A stretch of 7,589 nt of DNA from Candidatus Tayloriibacteriota bacterium. Its GTDB lineage: Bacteria; Patescibacteriota; Minisyncoccia; Phycocordibacterales; PALSA-1337. The notes beneath the pieces were generated by a model, which did no database searches, was not told the DNA's origin, and was given only the letters and a program-made list of their open reading frames with translations. The stretch covers positions 1,014-8,602 of the forward strand of contig JAHFMB010000036.1 of assembly GCA_023269245.1 (NCBI GenBank). The letters run 5' to 3'. The position numbers were made by a program, and so were the translations under genes. This document shows, piece after piece, positions 1 through 5,452 of this stretch (positions are counted from its first letter, which is position 1; each line of letters starts with the position of its first letter).

Positions 1-399
1 CTCACGAAGCGGAATCGTACTCGTTTCACCCGAAAGTCAAAGTCGGTTGCTCTTACGCGTACATTCAACACCATCAAGAACCACCCGGTTTTCTTTCCGG
101 CCCCGTTCAAGCGTGGTGTGTGCGTCAAAGTTACTACCAAGACCCCAAAGAAGCCTAACTCAGCTATCCGCAAGATTGCTCGTGTTCGTCTTTCAAACGG
201 TATGGAAGTTACTGCCTATATCCCAGGAGAAGGTCACAACCTCCAGGAACACTCAGTTGTTCTCTTGCGCGGCGGTCGCGTAAAGGACGTTGGACTCCGT
301 TATACCGTAGTTCGCGGTGTCTTGGATGCAGCAGGAGTAGAGAAGCGTCGCAAAGGTCGCAGCCAATATGGAAACAAGAAGCCAAAGGCGGCAAAGTAA
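1..399 (+). CDS. rpsL: 30S ribosomal protein S12 (uS12), 5'-partial
   Basis: This is the decoding-centre protein of the small ribosomal subunit. The reading frame is open from base 1 and gives 132 residues before TAA. Ungapped alignment from memory to Bacillus S12 (138 residues) suggests that about six N-terminal residues are missing. Hallmarks seen are RGVC (112-123), the TPKKPNSA loop with the Lys equivalent to E. coli K42, [10 protein letters not shown], and RGGRVKD. Between SVAL and FKRGVC (about 55-105) it carries the longer spacer known from Bacillus-type S12 and absent from E. coli and Thermus. The normally invariant K-D-L-P-G-V-R-Y loop reads K-D-V-G-L-R-Y (283-303), so one residue, the Pro at E. 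coli position 90, appears to be missing in frame. The Asp that is methylthiolated in E. coli is kept. The ATG in the middle of the gene and the GTG at 118 are internal codons, not starts. It is first in a unit with rpsG. Confidence 0.97.
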   Translation, partial: LTKRNRTRFTRKSKSVALTRTFNTIKNHPVFFPAPFKRGVCVKVTTKTPKKPNSAIRKIARVRLSNGMEVTAYIPGEGHNLQEHSVVLLRGGRVKDVGLRYTVVRGVLDAAGVEKRRKGRSQYGNKKPKAAK

Positions 400-471
400 G
401 ATTTAAGAAGTACGATTTAAGATTTATGAGTAAGTACAATGCGATTATTCTTAAATCCTACATCCTAAATC
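400..471. repeat. AT-rich imperfect inverted repeat between rpsL and rpsG
   Basis: Starting at the base after the rpsL stop, bases 400-422 and 449-471 form 23-nt arms that pair at 20 of 23 positions around a 26-nt loop. Each arm itself contains two copies of a GATTTARG-like octamer, so the element is both a hairpin and a low-complexity repeat. No T-run follows the second arm, so it does not look like an intrinsic terminator. It may be an mRNA-processing or stability hairpin between two ribosomal protein genes, or a dispersed intergenic repeat. The pairing is seen directly; the function is unknown. Confidence 0.6.
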
Positions 472-490
472 ATAATTCTATTTAACTACT

Positions 491-961
491 ATGCGAAGAA
501 AAATAAACATCAAAAGGGACTTGAGGCCAGATATGAACTACCAGTCGCTCAAACTGGGCAAGTTTACCAACTACATTATGGAATCCGGCAAAAAGAATAT
601 CGCTCGCGGTATCGTTGCTGACTGTATGATCATGATCAAGGAAAAGATGAAGACTGAGACCCCGCTCGAAGTCTTCGAGGCCGCTCTCAAGAACACTATG
701 CCGCTCATGGAAGTTCTTTCACGCCGCGTCGGTGGTGCAAACTACCAGGTTCCTCGTGAAGTTCGCCCAGAACGCCGCCAGTCACTTTCAATGAAGTGGA
801 TTGTTGAGGCAGCTCGCTCAAAGAAGGGCAAGCCGATTGCTGAGAAACTTGCAGACGAGATTATTGCTGCTTCAAAGAACGAAGGTGAGGCGATCAAGAA
901 GCGTGAAAACATGCATAAGATGGCAGAAGCCAACAAGGCGTTTGCTCACTTTGCGTGGTAA
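491..961 (+). CDS. rpsG: 30S ribosomal protein S7 (uS7)
   Basis: This is the primary 16S rRNA-binding protein that nucleates assembly of the 30S head and lines the E-site exit. It has 156 residues, close to the usual 155-156. Family hallmarks are the basic N-terminus MRRK, KFTNYIMESGKK (24-35), the beta-hairpin RRVGGANYQVP (about 78-88), EVRPERRQSLSMKWIVEAAR, and the C-terminal block KKREN.HKMAEANKAFAHFAW. No internal disruption is seen. ATG at 491 gives the correct family N-terminus, but the 15 bases before it contain no Shine-Dalgarno motif. It follows rpsL after 91 nt of hairpin-forming spacer and is followed after 2 nt by a small membrane protein gene instead of fusA, the usual str-operon partner. 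Confidence 0.98.
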   Translation: MRRKINIKRDLRPDMNYQSLKLGKFTNYIMESGKKNIARGIVADCMIMIKEKMKTETPLEVFEAALKNTMPLMEVLSRRVGGANYQVPREVRPERRQSLSMKWIVEAARSKKGKPIAEKLADEIIAASKNEGEAIKKRENMHKMAEANKAFAHFAW

Positions 962-963
962 TC

Positions 964-1518
964 ATGAATCCTATTCGAAATTATGTCATTCTGGTTGTCG
1001 CAATTCTGGTGGTAATAGCCGCCGTGGTGTTTTCAAGCCGCTCACATTCGACAAAGACGACGACATTTGCCCTCACTCCATATACAGACAAGGCTTCGGG
1101 TATTTCATTCGGGTACCCGCGGAGTATATTTGCCACATCCACAAAAGATAACTTTGGTGTCATCGAGTTTATGTCCCGGGGCATGTCCGTGCACCCACCT
1201 AGTCTTAGTTTTGGCATCTTATCCAAGGCGGCATCGAGCACGGCGGAATTATTTGCGTATTACACGGAAGGCGAGCTCAAGGCTATTCGTGAGAGCGGCA
1301 TGGTGAATGAATCAAAAACAGAAACTATCGGGGCAATAAAAGGTAACTATATTTCAGGTCAACTTGGCGAGGCGCTTATATATAGTTTTGTTAGCGCCGA
1401 TAAAGATCGTGGGGTGGTCCTGTCAATAGAACTTATCGCACCGTTTGACTATGTCGCAACTGTTTCGACCTCAACTATCGAAAAGATGTTTCGTGATGTC
1501 GTGGGGAGCGTGAGGTAA
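964..1518 (+). CDS. Small membrane-anchored extracytoplasmic protein
   Basis: This is a 184-residue protein of unknown function. Residues 8-23 are a strongly hydrophobic helix with no clear signal-peptidase site, preceded by Arg5. A Ser/Thr/Lys stretch follows, then a compact domain with the pattern YTDKASGISFGYPRSIFA near its start and a C-terminal TIEKMFRDVVGSVR. This layout resembles the small extracytoplasmic domains with a PsbP/Mog1-like fold common in CPR genomes, but that match is by pattern only. The expected topology is N-terminus inside with the domain outside. I chose ATG 964, which lies 2 nt after the rpsG stop; GTG at 955 would overlap rpsG and add three residues. There is no promoter between them, so it is probably co-transcribed with rpsG and ends at the terminator at 1539-1570. 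Confidence 0.85.
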   Translation: MNPIRNYVILVVAILVVIAAVVFSSRSHSTKTTTFALTPYTDKASGISFGYPRSIFATSTKDNFGVIEFMSRGMSVHPPSLSFGILSKAASSTAELFAYYTEGELKAIRESGMVNESKTETIGAIKGNYISGQLGEALIYSFVSADKDRGVVLSIELIAPFDYVATVSTSTIEKMFRDVVGSVR

Positions 1519-1538
1519 GCTTTACTGCGTGATTATAT

Positions 1539-1570
1539 GCAAAAAAGCGGTCACTGGGCCGCTTTTTTGC
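1539..1570. terminator. Bidirectional intrinsic terminator between convergent genes
   Basis: A perfect 12-bp stem (1539-1550 with 1559-1570) closes on the 8-nt loop TCACTGGG. The stem has a GC-rich top (GCGG/CCGC) and an A6/T6 base, so each strand reads as a hairpin with a T-run. It lies 20 nt after the stop of the rpsG-linked gene. On the other strand it contains the last codons and the stop (TGA, at 1553-1551) of the converging minus-strand gene. Confidence 0.88.
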
Positions 1571-1946
1571 TTTTCTTGATGGTTTTTACGCTCGCGTGTA
1601 AGTCCTTTTTGATATCTTTCCAGTGTTTCTGCATACGCTCAGCTAGAGCGACAACTTCCGCTGAATCGATATTCTTGATTGTTTTGTATTTATCAGCGAC
1701 CTTAGTGATCGCGGCTTTGTAGAGATCTTCATTCAAATTTTTAAGCTGTTCAATCTCATCCATGACCTCGGCTTTCATCCTGAGCATCCAGCTTTTGATG
1801 GCTTTGCGGTGGTGCACCCCCTTTTTTGACCCATAGAGATAATAGGTGCCCGCTGCGACTGCTGCCAACGCAACTATCCCTGCACCGATGGCAAGTTTAT
1901 GAGATTGTGTGTTTGTGGCAACTAATTTTTTGGTATTCATATACAT
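1551..1946 (-). CDS. Small single-pass membrane protein with helical tail (YtxH-like layout)
   Basis: This is a 131-residue protein of unknown function. Residues 18-38 form one membrane helix rich in Ala and Gly, followed at once by the basic GSKKGVHHRK. By the positive-inside rule this places the roughly 90-residue C-terminal part in the cytoplasm. That part is charged and strongly helical (residues 45-120, with Glu/Lys-rich heptad-like spacing), so it may be a coiled coil. The layout recalls YtxH-type proteins, but I see no decisive signature. It could start at M1 (ATG 1946-1944) or M3 (1940-1938); neither has a Shine-Dalgarno motif. The last residues, KKAAQ, are encoded inside the stem of the shared terminator. 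A promoter with short direct repeats lies directly upstream. Confidence 0.85.
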   Translation of the reverse strand: MYMNTKKLVATNTQSHKLAIGAGIVALAAVAAGTYYLYGSKKGVHHRKAIKSWMLRMKAEVMDEIEQLKNLNEDLYKAAITKVADKYKTIKNIDSAEVVALAERMQKHWKDIKKDLHASVKTIKKSKKAAQ

Positions 1947-1979
1947 GTGATGATTAACGTAGTTATAATGTGATGGTTA
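1945..1979 (-). repeat. 12-bp direct repeat pair around the minus-strand promoter (candidate operator)
   Basis: On the minus strand, TAACCATCACAT (1979-1968) and TAATCATCACAT (1956-1945) match at 11 of 12 bases and are 23 bp apart start to start, about two helical turns. The first copy fills most of the spacer between the predicted -35 and -10. The second covers the predicted transcription start and the first two bases of the start codon. This arrangement would suit a repressor, but the pair is short and chance similarity is possible. Confidence 0.35.
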
Positions 1980-1989
1980 TTTGGTTCAA
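1962..1989 (-). promoter_or_regulatory. Predicted sigma70-type promoter for the gene at 1551-1946
   Basis: On the minus strand, TTGAAC (1989-1984), a 16-bp spacer and TATAAC (1967-1962) match the consensus at four and five of six bases. The -35 overlaps the TGA stop of the upstream minus-strand gene. Transcription would begin near 1955, leaving a leader of only about 9 nt to M1 or 15 nt to M3. That fits the lack of a Shine-Dalgarno sequence. Confidence 0.4.
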
Positions 1990-2249
1990 CCTCCTCGTCG
2001 CTTGAACAGGCCACGAAAAAAATGGAAGATGTCGCCGGCAGTCAGGTTGCCCTTATGCGCCGTCTCGCGTAACTGTTGTATATCTTCGGTAATAAGATTG
2101 CTTTCAGTATGGATGACTCTTGAGATCCTGTGGATGTTATTGAGGATTTTGATGATAAAGATGAGGGAAATGATGCCGCCAATACTCAACACGATGATTG
2201 ATACTGTTGTCACCACAAAAAATATCTCAGCATGAATAAATGAGTCCAT
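1986..2249 (-). CDS. Small single-pass membrane protein, DUF948-like layout
   Basis: This is an 87-residue protein of unknown function. An acidic N-terminus (MDSFIHAE) is followed by one long membrane helix at residues 9-33, then a basic and amphipathic segment (KILNNIHRISR) and a helical tail ending FFRGLFKRRGG. Charge distribution predicts N-out, C-in, the same topology as its downstream neighbour. The layout resembles short DUF948-type membrane proteins seen in CPR bacteria, a pattern impression rather than a proven match. It ends in TGA, 39 bases before the start of the next minus-strand gene, so the two may be partly co-transcribed. No Shine-Dalgarno motif precedes the ATG. It is divergent from fusA across a 173-bp spacer. 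Confidence 0.8.
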   Translation of the reverse strand: MDSFIHAEIFFVVTTVSIIVLSIGGIISLIFIIKILNNIHRISRVIHTESNLITEDIQQLRETAHKGNLTAGDIFHFFRGLFKRRGG

Positions 2250-2301
2250 ACGTAATTTGATGCCGTAGAAAGAGGGGATTGATTACGACCGTCACAAGGA
2301 A

Positions 2302-2330
2302 TTGATTATTTCGCCATTTTCCTGTACATT
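2302..2330 (+). promoter_or_regulatory. Possible promoter for fusA
   Basis: TTGATT (2302-2307), a 17-bp spacer and TACATT (2325-2330) resemble a sigma70-type promoter. fusA needs its own promoter because the two genes upstream run on the other strand. Transcription from here would give a leader of about 85 nt that begins almost at the small hairpin at 2342-2357. A weaker alternative nearer the gene is TTATCA (2387-2392) with TAGCAT (2411-2416), spacer 18. Confidence 0.3.
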
Positions 2331-2341
2331 ATCCTCTACAT

Positions 2342-2360
2342 AAAGCGCCTACGCTTTTTT
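2342..2360 (+). other. Small hairpin with T-run in the fusA leader
   Basis: AAAGCG (2342-2347) pairs with CGCTTT (2352-2357) around the loop CCTA, and the T-run continues to 2360. It has the form of a weak intrinsic terminator, only 6 bp long. Standing between the possible fusA promoter and the gene, it could act as an attenuator or as a 5'-end stabiliser. It may also be meaningless. Confidence 0.3.
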
Positions 2361-2422
2361 AATTATCACTAAATTTTGGTCCACTTTTATCAATTAACGG
2401 CCCAAATCATTAGCATTATTCT

Positions 2423-4567
2423 ATGAACCGCGACTACCCGCTCGATAAAGTACGTAACTTCGGTATCATCGCCCACATTGATGCCGGAAAGACCACCACA
2501 TCAGAACGTATCCTGTACTACACTGGCATGATCCACAAGATCGGCGAGGTGCACGAGGGTGAGACAACTACTGATTGGATGGAACAGGAGCGCGAGCGCG
2601 GTATCACTATCACAGCAGCTGCCATCACCTGTTTTTGGAATCCAACCTATATGCCAAAGACGGACACTTCAAAGAAGGTCCGCTTCAACATCATCGATAC
2701 ACCGGGCCACATCGACTTTACGGTAGAAGTGAAGCGTTCTCTGCGCGTGTTGGACGGTGCGGTTGTGGTCTTCGACGGTGTGGCTGGCGTGGAGCCACAG
2801 TCAGAAACAAACTGGCGCTATGCAGATGACGGCAAGGTTCCTCGCCTCTGTTTCATCAACAAGATGGACCGCATGGGAGCCTCATTTGAGCGCTCATACA
2901 AATCAATACTCGAGCGTTTGAACAAGAATGCAGTTCGTTTTCAGATTCCTATTGGCACAGAAGGAGATCATGTCGGCGTCGTTGACCTCATGAAGATGAA
3001 GGCCTATACCTTCGAAGGGGAGAAGGGCATCAACATTATTGAAAAGGACATTCCGGCGGATCTTCTCGAAGATGCGAAGAAGTTCCGTGCTGAAATGGTT
3101 GAAAAGATTGTTGAGACCGATGATGCTGCCATGACCAAGTTCCTCGAGGGAACGCAATTTAGCGTCGATGAGCTCAAAGCTCTTACACGCAAGGCAGTCA
3201 TTCATAACAAGATTTTCCCAGTCTTTACCGGTTCTGCGTTGAAAAACGTTGGTGTCCAATTGGTCCTCGATGCCGTCGTCGATTACCTTCCGTCGCCGCT
3301 GGACATTCCTGCCATCAAGGGCATCAATCCGAACACGGGCGAAGAAGTTATCCGCCACGCATCAGATGAAGAGCCATTTACCGCACTTGCGTTCAAGCTC
3401 CAGAATGACCCATTCGTCGGGGCACTGACGTTTTTCCGTGTCTATTCAGGAACGATTGAAGCTGGCACCTATATTTACAACTCTACAACAGGAAAAAAGG
3501 AGCGCCTCGGCCGTATTGTCCGCCTCCAGGCTGACAAGCGCGAAGAAGTGAAGAAAGTTTTTGCAGGAGAAATCGCTGCGGCTGTTGGTCTCAAGGATGC
3601 ACTCACCTCGCATACGTTCTGTGATGAAAACAACCCCATTGTTCTTGAAGTTATCAAATTCATGGAACCAGTGGTTTCTCTCCGCATTGAGCCAAAGACC
3701 AAGGCTGATCAGGAAAAGATGGGTATGGCACTCAAGAAGCTCGGTAACGAAGATCCAACATTCCGTGTGTCTTCAAACCAAGAGACGGGCGAGACTATCA
3801 TCTCAGGTATGGGAGAACTTCATCTCGAAATCATGGTCGACCGTATGAAGCGTGAATTTAGCGTTGAGGCCAACGTGGGTGAACCTCAAGTGGCCTACCG
3901 CGAAACTATTCTCAATACTGCAGAAGCAGAACACAAATACATAAAACAGACTGGCGGTAAGGGTCAATACGGTCACGTACGCATTACCTTGAAGCCTATG
4001 GAGAAGCTTGTTGAAGGAGAAAAGATCCCAAAGAACGTCAAACGTTATGATGACTTTGAATTCATCAACTCCATCAAGGGTGGTGTCATTCCAAACGAAT
4101 TCATCCCTGCAGTTGAAAAGGGTGTCCATGAGGCTATGGATCGCGGCATTGTCGCTGGATTCAAGATGGTGAATGTTTCCTGCGAGCTTACCTTCGGTTC
4201 ATACCACGATGTTGATTCATCAGAAATTGCTTACAAGATTGCCGCATCGCAGGCTTTCCAAGATGCTGCAAAGCGCGCCAAGCCAGTCATTCTCGAACCT
4301 ATCATGCGTCTCGAAGTTGTCGCACCGGAAAAGTACATGGGTGATATCAACGGTTCTATCGCTTCGAAGCGTGGCATGATTGAGGGTCAGGAGCCAAAGG
4401 GTCAAAATATCGCCATTCATGCCAAGGTTCCGTTGTCAGAAATGTTCGGCTATACTACATCACTCCGCTCGATGACCTCAGGTCAGGGAAGTGCCATGAT
4501 GGAATTTGATCACTATGAGGTGGTTCCGGGTAATGTGGAAAAAGAGATCGTGGAGAAACGTAAATAG
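2423..4567 (+). CDS. fusA: Translation elongation factor G (EF-G)
   Basis: This is the GTPase that drives mRNA-tRNA translocation on the ribosome and, with RRF, ribosome recycling. It has 714 residues, slightly above the usual 690-705. The GTPase motifs are complete: AHIDAGKT (17-24), RGITIT (59-64, with the switch-I Thr at 62), DTPGH (92-96, with the catalytic His at 96), NKMD (146-149) and GSALK (270-274). Domain III carries SGMGELHLE (461-469). Domain IV begins around QTGGKGQYGHV (from 509) and has the FGSYHDVDSSE tip region (His at 595). The C-terminal domain V is present through VVPGNVEKE. It looks like the canonical housekeeping EF-G, not a mitochondrial-type or TetM-like paralogue. ATG 2423 gives the standard N-terminus and lacks a Shine-Dalgarno motif. 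It ends with tandem in-frame stops, TAG TGA. It is split from rpsL-rpsG by three small genes, and tuf does not follow. Confidence 0.99.
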   Translation: MNRDYPLDKVRNFGIIAHIDAGKTTTSERILYYTGMIHKIGEVHEGETTTDWMEQERERGITITAAAITCFWNPTYMPKTDTSKKVRFNIIDTPGHIDFTVEVKRSLRVLDGAVVVFDGVAGVEPQSETNWRYADDGKVPRLCFINKMDRMGASFERSYKSILERLNKNAVRFQIPIGTEGDHVGVVDLMKMKAYTFEGEKGINIIEKDIPADLLEDAKKFRAEMVEKIVETDDAAMTKFLEGTQFSVDELKALTRKAVIHNKIFPVFTGSALKNVGVQLVLDAVVDYLPSPLDIPAIKGINPNTGEEVIRHASDEEPFTALAFKLQNDPFVGALTFFRVYSGTIEAGTYIYNSTTGKKERLGRIVRLQADKREEVKKVFAGEIAAAVGLKDALTSHTFCDENNPIVLEVIKFMEPVVSLRIEPKTKADQEKMGMALKKLGNEDPTFRVSSNQETGETIISGMGELHLEIMVDRMKREFSVEANVGEPQVAYRETILNTAEAEHKYIKQTGGKGQYGHVRITLKPMEKLVEGEKIPKNVKRYDDFEFINSIKGGVIPNEFIPAVEKGVHEAMDRGIVAGFKMVNVSCELTFGSYHDVDSSEIAYKIAASQAFQDAAKRAKPVILEPIMRLEVVAPEKYMGDINGSIASKRGMIEGQEPKGQNIAIHAKVPLSEMFGYTTSLRSMTSGQGSAMMEFDHYEVVPGNVEKEIVEKRK

Positions 4568-4599
4568 TGAAACAGGGAATAAGGTAGAATCTACAGTAA

Positions 4600-4648
4600 T
4601 TTGCACATCAAAAAACCAGCAAGATATGCTGGTTTTTTGATGTGCAAA
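4600..4648. terminator. Long perfect inverted repeat, probable bidirectional terminator after fusA
   Basis: Bases 4600-4620 and 4628-4648 form a perfect 21-bp stem around the 7-nt loop AAGATAT. Within the stem, CCAGC/GCTGG is followed by A6/T6, giving an intrinsic-terminator shape in both directions. The further 8 bp (TGCACATC type) at the base exceed what a terminator needs. It starts 32 nt after the fusA stop. Confidence 0.85.
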
Positions 4649-4734
4649 ATAGCCCTAAAAATAACGATAAATTAGGCTGTTTCCCCAACGAAATAGCACA
4701 TTTCACTCAAGACTGCTCGTGCTTCATGGTACCA

Positions 4735-4763
4735 TTGAGGCGTATCGGTATTTATTTTAGTAT
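4735..4763 (+). promoter_or_regulatory. Predicted promoter of the gene at 4775
   Basis: TTGAGG (4735-4740), a 17-bp spacer and TAGTAT (4758-4763) fit a sigma70-type promoter. Transcription would begin near 4770, leaving only about 5 nt before the ATG at 4775, so the transcript would be essentially leaderless. No Shine-Dalgarno motif is present. Confidence 0.4.
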
Positions 4764-4774
4764 CAGTATATTTT

Positions 4775-5398
4775 ATGAAAAAAGCCATCCTTATCATTGT
4801 TCTTATTATTGTCGTGGCAATTGTGGTTGTTGTGGTGACACAGAAATCGGGCACAGATACGGCTAGCACAACTGATGCGGCTGAAGTCCAGGATGCCGGA
4901 AGCACACAGGACACGTCAGGAGAGGTACCTGATAGCACTATTACAAACACTAATCAATCGGACACTTCTATGTCGTCATCAAACAATGCAGTGCCACTCA
5001 ACATTCTCGATTCGGGCTCGTTTCCGTATTATTTCGCGAAGGTATATGTTGGAACAGGATTCGGGTTCAATGTTACGCTCAACGGAACTTCACTGATGAA
5101 ACTTGACTCAAGCAATTCCCGCCGCCGATCAAACATATCGCCAGAGCAGGCACAAACTCTCTTGAAATCCGGTCCAAATGAGATCGGTATTGAAATAACT
5201 GACGTTGTCGATTCCTCGAATTCGTACTATAAACCTTCCCTCGGCGTGTACATAGTCGGGAATGACCAAAATAGCCTTCCTGACATGTTCCCGAGCAATC
5301 CGAACGATCCACAGCCACACATTATTACGCAGATCAAACTTGCCGAGACGGATATCAAGCCAGGAAAGGCGACCTATGTGTTTAATCTGAAAAAATAA
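4775..5398 (+). CDS. Membrane-anchored surface protein with Ser/Thr/Asp-rich stalk
   Basis: This is a 207-residue protein of unknown function. It starts with MKK and a Val/Ile-rich membrane helix at residues 4-22, without a lipobox Cys or a clear signal-peptidase site, so it is probably an uncleaved anchor. Residues 24-73 are low complexity (Ser, Thr, Asp, Gln, Asn) and look like a flexible extracellular linker. Residues from about 74 to the end appear to form a beta-rich domain, with the patterns YYFAKVYVGTGFGFNVTLNG, SRRRSNISPEQ (from about 115) and GPNEIGIEI, ending AETDIKPGKATYVFNLKK. It contains no cysteine. I do not recognise the family; a beta-sandwich or carbohydrate-binding-like fold is a guess. 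It has its own predicted promoter and lies 54 nt upstream of the large secreted protein gene, with no terminator between, so the two may form a surface operon. Confidence 0.85.
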   Translation: MKKAILIIVLIIVVAIVVVVVTQKSGTDTASTTDAAEVQDAGSTQDTSGEVPDSTITNTNQSDTSMSSSNNAVPLNILDSGSFPYYFAKVYVGTGFGFNVTLNGTSLMKLDSSNSRRRSNISPEQAQTLLKSGPNEIGIEITDVVDSSNSYYKPSLGVYIVGNDQNSLPDMFPSNPNDPQPHIITQIKLAETDIKPGKATYVFNLKK

Positions 5399-5452
5399 GG
5401 TTACTATCAAGGCAACGTTATATACTATTTATTATCATTTCATACTATATAC

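Noticed and set aside
118..399. Separate 93-residue gene starting at GTG 118
   Set aside because: It is the in-frame C-terminal part of rpsL; homology to S12 continues upstream to base 1.
801..1151. 116-residue plus-strand frame across the rpsG end
   Set aside because: It overlaps rpsG and the following gene in another frame, is Arg-rich low-quality protein, and has no family features.
2903..3358. 151-residue minus-strand frame inside fusA
   Set aside because: It lies wholly within the conserved EF-G gene and is an antisense shadow.
4672..4950. 92-residue minus-strand frame upstream of and over the 4775 gene
   Set aside because: It overlaps the signal-anchor and stalk coding region of a better-supported gene; its hydrophobicity reflects the antisense of Val/Ile codons.
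5399..5452. Promoter for the large surface protein gene (TATACT at 5421-5426)
   Set aside because: There is a -10-like match but no -35 at acceptable spacing; co-transcription with the gene upstream is equally likely.
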